A stretch of 10,119 bases of DNA from Chitinophagaceae bacterium. Lineage in GTDB: Bacteria > Bacteroidota > Bacteroidia > Chitinophagales > Chitinophagaceae. The DNA lies in the NCBI GenBank assembly GCA_947472635.1, contig CANJDY010000073.1:1-10119 (forward strand), written 5' to 3'. The notes under the pieces are model-generated. The model had not been told where the DNA came from and made no database searches. It saw nothing but the letters and a program-made list of their open reading frames with translations. The translations under genes and the position numbers were made by a program. Below, one piece after another: positions 7,681 to 10,119 of this stretch; positions within the stretch are counted from its first letter, which is position 1; each line of letters starts with the position of its first letter.

Positions 7681-8248
7681 AAGCTCGCTGTTTTGCAGGT
7701 GCTTTTTTCTTAACCTTTTTTAACGCAACTTCAATTGCCTTACTTAATTCGTCAAAAGTTACCTTTCCAGTAAAGCGTTCACCGTTTACAAAAAAAGTAG
7801 GAACATCTTTAACTCCTCTGTTGATTCCTTCGCGCATATCGCCTTGTACCTGCCAACCATAAGTAGCATTCACTAGTTCATCCAAAAAACGCTTATTTTG
7901 AACTCCCGCTTCCCTACTATGTAATTTTAAACTGGTAGTACCCAGATTACGACGATTAGCAAATAAAATATTGTGCATTTCCCAAAATTTACCGTCCTGT
8001 GCAGTAGCTACAGCTGCTTCGCCTGCCTTTAAACTGCGCTGGTGAATATTGGTCATTGGAAAATGACGGAAATTGAATCTAACTTTTCCATCATACTGTT
8101 CTAAAATTTGCTTCACCACTTCGTTGGCTTTTGCACAAACTTCACTTTCATACTCACCAAATTCTTCTAATGTAACGGGTGCATCGATATTTCCTACAAA
8201 TACATCTCTTGGTTCAATAATCTCTACAATCTCTTTCTTAAATGCCAT
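7679..8248 (-). CDS. DsbA-family thioredoxin-fold protein lacking the first active-site Cys
   Basis: A 189-residue protein of the DsbA/thioredoxin_4-like family, starting with MAFKKEI. Seen: VFVGNIDAPVTLEEFGEYE at 16-34 matches the family opening that leads to the active site, FRHFPMTNIHQRSLKAGEAA at 60-79 is the conserved helical-domain start, and DVPTFFVNGERFTG at 148-161 holds the cis-Pro loop (Pro150). Where relatives carry C-P-Y-C, this protein has S-E-V-C: Ser35 replaces the nucleophilic cysteine and Cys38 remains. The codons AGT GAA GTT TGT are clear, and the middle residues also differ, so a single sequencing error does not explain it. There is no signal peptide, so it should be cytoplasmic, and the tail is Lys-rich (KKVKKKAPAKQR). 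I chose ATG 8248 because the frame's longer start at 8311 adds 21 residues without family resemblance and would include the upstream palindrome. Its role could be monothiol chemistry, glutathione-linked reduction or chaperoning. Confidence 0.85.
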   Translation of the reverse strand: MAFKKEIVEIIEPRDVFVGNIDAPVTLEEFGEYESEVCAKANEVVKQILEQYDGKVRFNFRHFPMTNIHQRSLKAGEAAVATAQDGKFWEMHNILFANRRNLGTTSLKLHSREAGVQNKRFLDELVNATYGWQVQGDMREGINRGVKDVPTFFVNGERFTGKVTFDELSKAIEVALKKVKKKAPAKQRA

Positions 8249-8276
8249 AATAATTTGTTTTTTTATGCCTGAAGGG

Positions 8277-8290
8277 TGGCAATATTGCCA
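8277..8290. promoter_or_regulatory. 14-base perfect palindrome upstream of the DsbA-like gene, possible operator
   Basis: TGGCAATATTGCCA is a perfect inverted repeat lying 28 bases upstream of the chosen ATG of the DsbA-like gene. Its size and two-fold symmetry fit a site for a dimeric regulator, but I recognise no particular regulator. A single copy in an AT-rich region may also be chance. Confidence 0.3.
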
Positions 8291-8394
8291 AACTTCTACT
8301 GTTATAACCATTCTAAGCCTAAATAGTTGTAGCTACTATTGCTACCCTACTCCATAATAAATGGCTCAGAAAGTTCGGAAGGTACCATTTTTTG

Positions 8395-8425
8395 CTGTTT
8401 TTTCAATGCCTTTTAGAAAAAACAG
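8395..8425. repeat. AT-rich 10-base inverted repeat (hairpin) between clpB and the DsbA-like gene
   Basis: CTGTTTTTTC at 8395-8404 and GAAAAAACAG at 8416-8425 are exact reverse complements around an 11-base loop. It lies 80-110 bases past the clpB stop on the - strand, so it could be a weak transcription terminator or mRNA 3' hairpin. The stem is poor in G/C and no T-run follows on the - strand, so it is not a classic intrinsic terminator. Confidence 0.35.
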
Positions 8426-8504
8426 TCCCCATTTATTTTACAAATAACTGATAATCAGCAATTTGAATTTTATTTAAAATGATATTTTAGGTTAGTCTTA
8501 ACGA

Positions 8505-10118
8505 TTAATGGGTTGTTTTTTCCATTTTTCGCTCTGCGGTACTTTCATTTCTAAACACTACATTTCCATCAAACACATCCACCAATACCGGAATTGATTT
8601 GTCAATATCGCCCGCGAGTATTCTTTTGCTAAGCTGGTTGATGATTTCCTTTTGGATCAGCCTTTTCAATGGCCTTGCACCCATTTGAGGGTCGTAGCCG
8701 TTTTCGGACAAAAACTCCAACACATACTCACTGAATTGCAACTGGATACCTGACTGGGAGACCAATTGTTTTAACCCCTGCAACTGGATATCGATAATTC
8801 CTTTAATTTCTTTCTTCATCAAAGGTTGGAACATGATTACTTCATCTATCCGATTCAAAAATTCGGGGCGAATGGTTTGGCGAAGCAATACCATCACTTC
8901 AGCCTTGGTACTTTCTACCACTTCTTCCTTGTTTTTATCGGTCACCTTTTCAAAGTTATCCTGAATGATATGGCTTCCCATATTACTAGTCATAATGACG
9001 ATGGTATTTTTAAAGTTCACCACCCTTCCTTTATTATCCGTAAGACGACCATCATCGAGCACTTGTAATAACACATTGAATACATCGGGATGAGCCTTTT
9101 CAATTTCATCCAATAATACCACACTATAAGGTTTCCTTCTTACTGCTTCTGTCAATTGTCCCCCCTCATCATATCCAACATATCCTGGAGGGGCCCCCAC
9201 CAATCTACTGACGGAATGCTTTTCTTGGTATTCACTCATGTCTATCCTCGTCATCATGGAGTCGTCATCAAATAAATAGGCAGCCAAGGCCTTGGCCAGT
9301 TCCGTTTTACCTACACCCGTTGTGCCCAAAAATATAAATGAACCAATGGGCTTTTTTGGATCCTGCAGTCCGGCCCTGCTTCTTCTGATAGCATCACTTA
9401 CTGCTTCAATAGCTTCTTCCTGCCCCACTACCCTTTTGTGTAATTCATCTTCTAGTTGCAACAATTTTTCTCTCTCGCTTTGCAACATTTTCATTACGGG
9501 TATGCCGGTAGCTTTTGCTACATTAGCCGCTATATCTTCTGCATCCACTTCTTCTTTCAATAATCTTTTTTCACTTATCTCATCCAGCAATTTGGTTTGA
9601 TCTTCTATAATTTTTTCTTGGTGCTGGACTTTGCCATAGCGTATTTCTGCTACCTTTCCGTAATCGCCTTCTCGCTCTGCTTTTTCTGCAGCAGCTTTCA
9701 AATTTTCTATTTCCGACTTAGCAGTCTGAATTTTTTCAACCACTTCTTTTTCCTGTTGCCATTTAGCCTTGAAAGTATCCCTTTGAACAGAAAGGTTGGA
9801 TATTTCGGTATTGAGTTCCTTTAATTTCGCTTCGTCATTTTCTCTTTTGATGGCTTCTCTTTCAATTTCCAACTGCCGAATCTGTCTTTCCAGTTTATCC
9901 AATTCCTCCGGCATGGAATTCATCTCTAGGCGAAGTTTTGCTGCACTCTCATCAATTAAATCGATGGCTTTGTCAGGTAAAAAACGATCAGTAATATATC
10001 GGTGCGATAACTCTACTGCAGCAATGATTGCCTCGTCTTTGATTCTTACATGATGATAGGTTTCATAGCGATCCTTTAATCCACGTAGAATAGAAACTGC
10101 ATCTTCCACACTTGGCTC
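8505..10118 (-). CDS. clpB: ClpB ATP-dependent protein disaggregase, 5' partial
   Basis: This is the C-terminal 537 residues of the Hsp100 chaperone ClpB; the frame is open through the right edge, so roughly 330-340 N-terminal residues, including the N domain and most of the first AAA+ module, are outside. ClpB works with DnaK-DnaJ-GrpE as a hexamer that pulls polypeptides out of aggregates. Seen: EPSVEDAVSILRGLK at the cut, the end of NBD1 with SHRYITDRFLPDKAIDLIDE (about 38-57), the coiled-coil M domain (about 70-190), then NBD2 with Walker A GTTGVGKT (265-272), pore loop GYVGY (312-316), Walker B VVLLDEIEKAH (333-343), sensor 1 TSNMG (377-381), arginine finger in RPEFLNRIDE (417-426) and sensor 2 GARPLKR (480-486). 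The M domain and single intact NBD2 distinguish it from ClpA and ClpX; no ClpP-binding loop is seen. It is a normal, intact C-terminus. The promoter lies beyond the window. Confidence 0.97.
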   Translation of the reverse strand, partial: EPSVEDAVSILRGLKDRYETYHHVRIKDEAIIAAVELSHRYITDRFLPDKAIDLIDESAAKLRLEMNSMPEELDKLERQIRQLEIEREAIKRENDEAKLKELNTEISNLSVQRDTFKAKWQQEKEVVEKIQTAKSEIENLKAAAEKAEREGDYGKVAEIRYGKVQHQEKIIEDQTKLLDEISEKRLLKEEVDAEDIAANVAKATGIPVMKMLQSEREKLLQLEDELHKRVVGQEEAIEAVSDAIRRSRAGLQDPKKPIGSFIFLGTTGVGKTELAKALAAYLFDDDSMMTRIDMSEYQEKHSVSRLVGAPPGYVGYDEGGQLTEAVRRKPYSVVLLDEIEKAHPDVFNVLLQVLDDGRLTDNKGRVVNFKNTIVIMTSNMGSHIIQDNFEKVTDKNKEEVVESTKAEVMVLLRQTIRPEFLNRIDEVIMFQPLMKKEIKGIIDIQLQGLKQLVSQSGIQLQFSEYVLEFLSENGYDPQMGARPLKRLIQKEIINQLSKRILAGDIDKSIPVLVDVFDGNVVFRNESTAERKMEKTTH

Positions 10119-10119
10119 A

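Noticed and set aside
8073..8357. Open frame on the + strand opposite the DsbA-like gene and its leader
   Set aside because: It is antisense to a well-supported gene, low-complexity in composition and has no recognisable domain.
9304..9327. Walker A of ClpB NBD2 reading GTTGVGKT instead of the GPTGVGKT seen in E. coli
   Set aside because: The catalytic Lys and Thr are intact, and from memory this variant is usual for ClpB in Bacteroidota, so it is a lineage feature and not an anomaly.
9292..10053. Several open frames on the + strand opposite clpB
   Set aside because: They are shadows of the highly conserved clpB coding sequence; their Ser/Phe-rich translations reflect the complement of Glu/Lys-rich coiled-coil codons.

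Overview
The window looks like chromosomal DNA from a member of the Bacteroidota, possibly from the Chitinophagales (that finer placement is an impression, not shown). The reasons are an AT-rich composition, an Oar-like TonB-dependent receptor, a ClpB whose second Walker A reads GTTGVGKT as I recall for this phylum, A-rich leaders without clear Shine-Dalgarno sites, and a TAnnTTTG promoter element of the Bacteroidota type. There are seven protein-coding genes, two of them cut by the window edges. I see no RNA genes, insertion sequences, CRISPR arrays or attachment sites.

Left part (1-3024, + strand): the C-terminal 989 residues of a large outer-membrane TonB-dependent receptor, closed by a strong intrinsic terminator. 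No SusD-like partner follows it.

Middle part (3130-7672, + strand): four collinear genes, separated by 52, 168 and 51 bases, run from a promoter-like element to a strong terminator. They encode a GCS2/YbdK-type carboxylate-amine ligase, a class I glutamine amidotransferase with an unusual nucleophile motif, a divergent protein with circularly permuted ATP-grasp features, and an all-helical protein that resembles a CHAD domain. Two probable ATP-dependent amide-forming enzymes next to an ammonia-releasing enzyme suggest a small biosynthetic or modification pathway making a peptide-like or amidated metabolite. The product cannot be read from the sequence. This cassette is the most interesting part of the window.

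Right part (7647-10119, - strand): a perfect 26-base palindrome with T-runs on both sides serves as a shared terminator between the cassette and a convergent DsbA-like thioredoxin-fold gene. That protein has Ser where the family has the first Cys of CxxC. Its 256-base upstream region holds a 14-base perfect palindrome and an AT-rich inverted repeat. Beyond it lies the C-terminal part of the ClpB disaggregase, which runs off the right edge.
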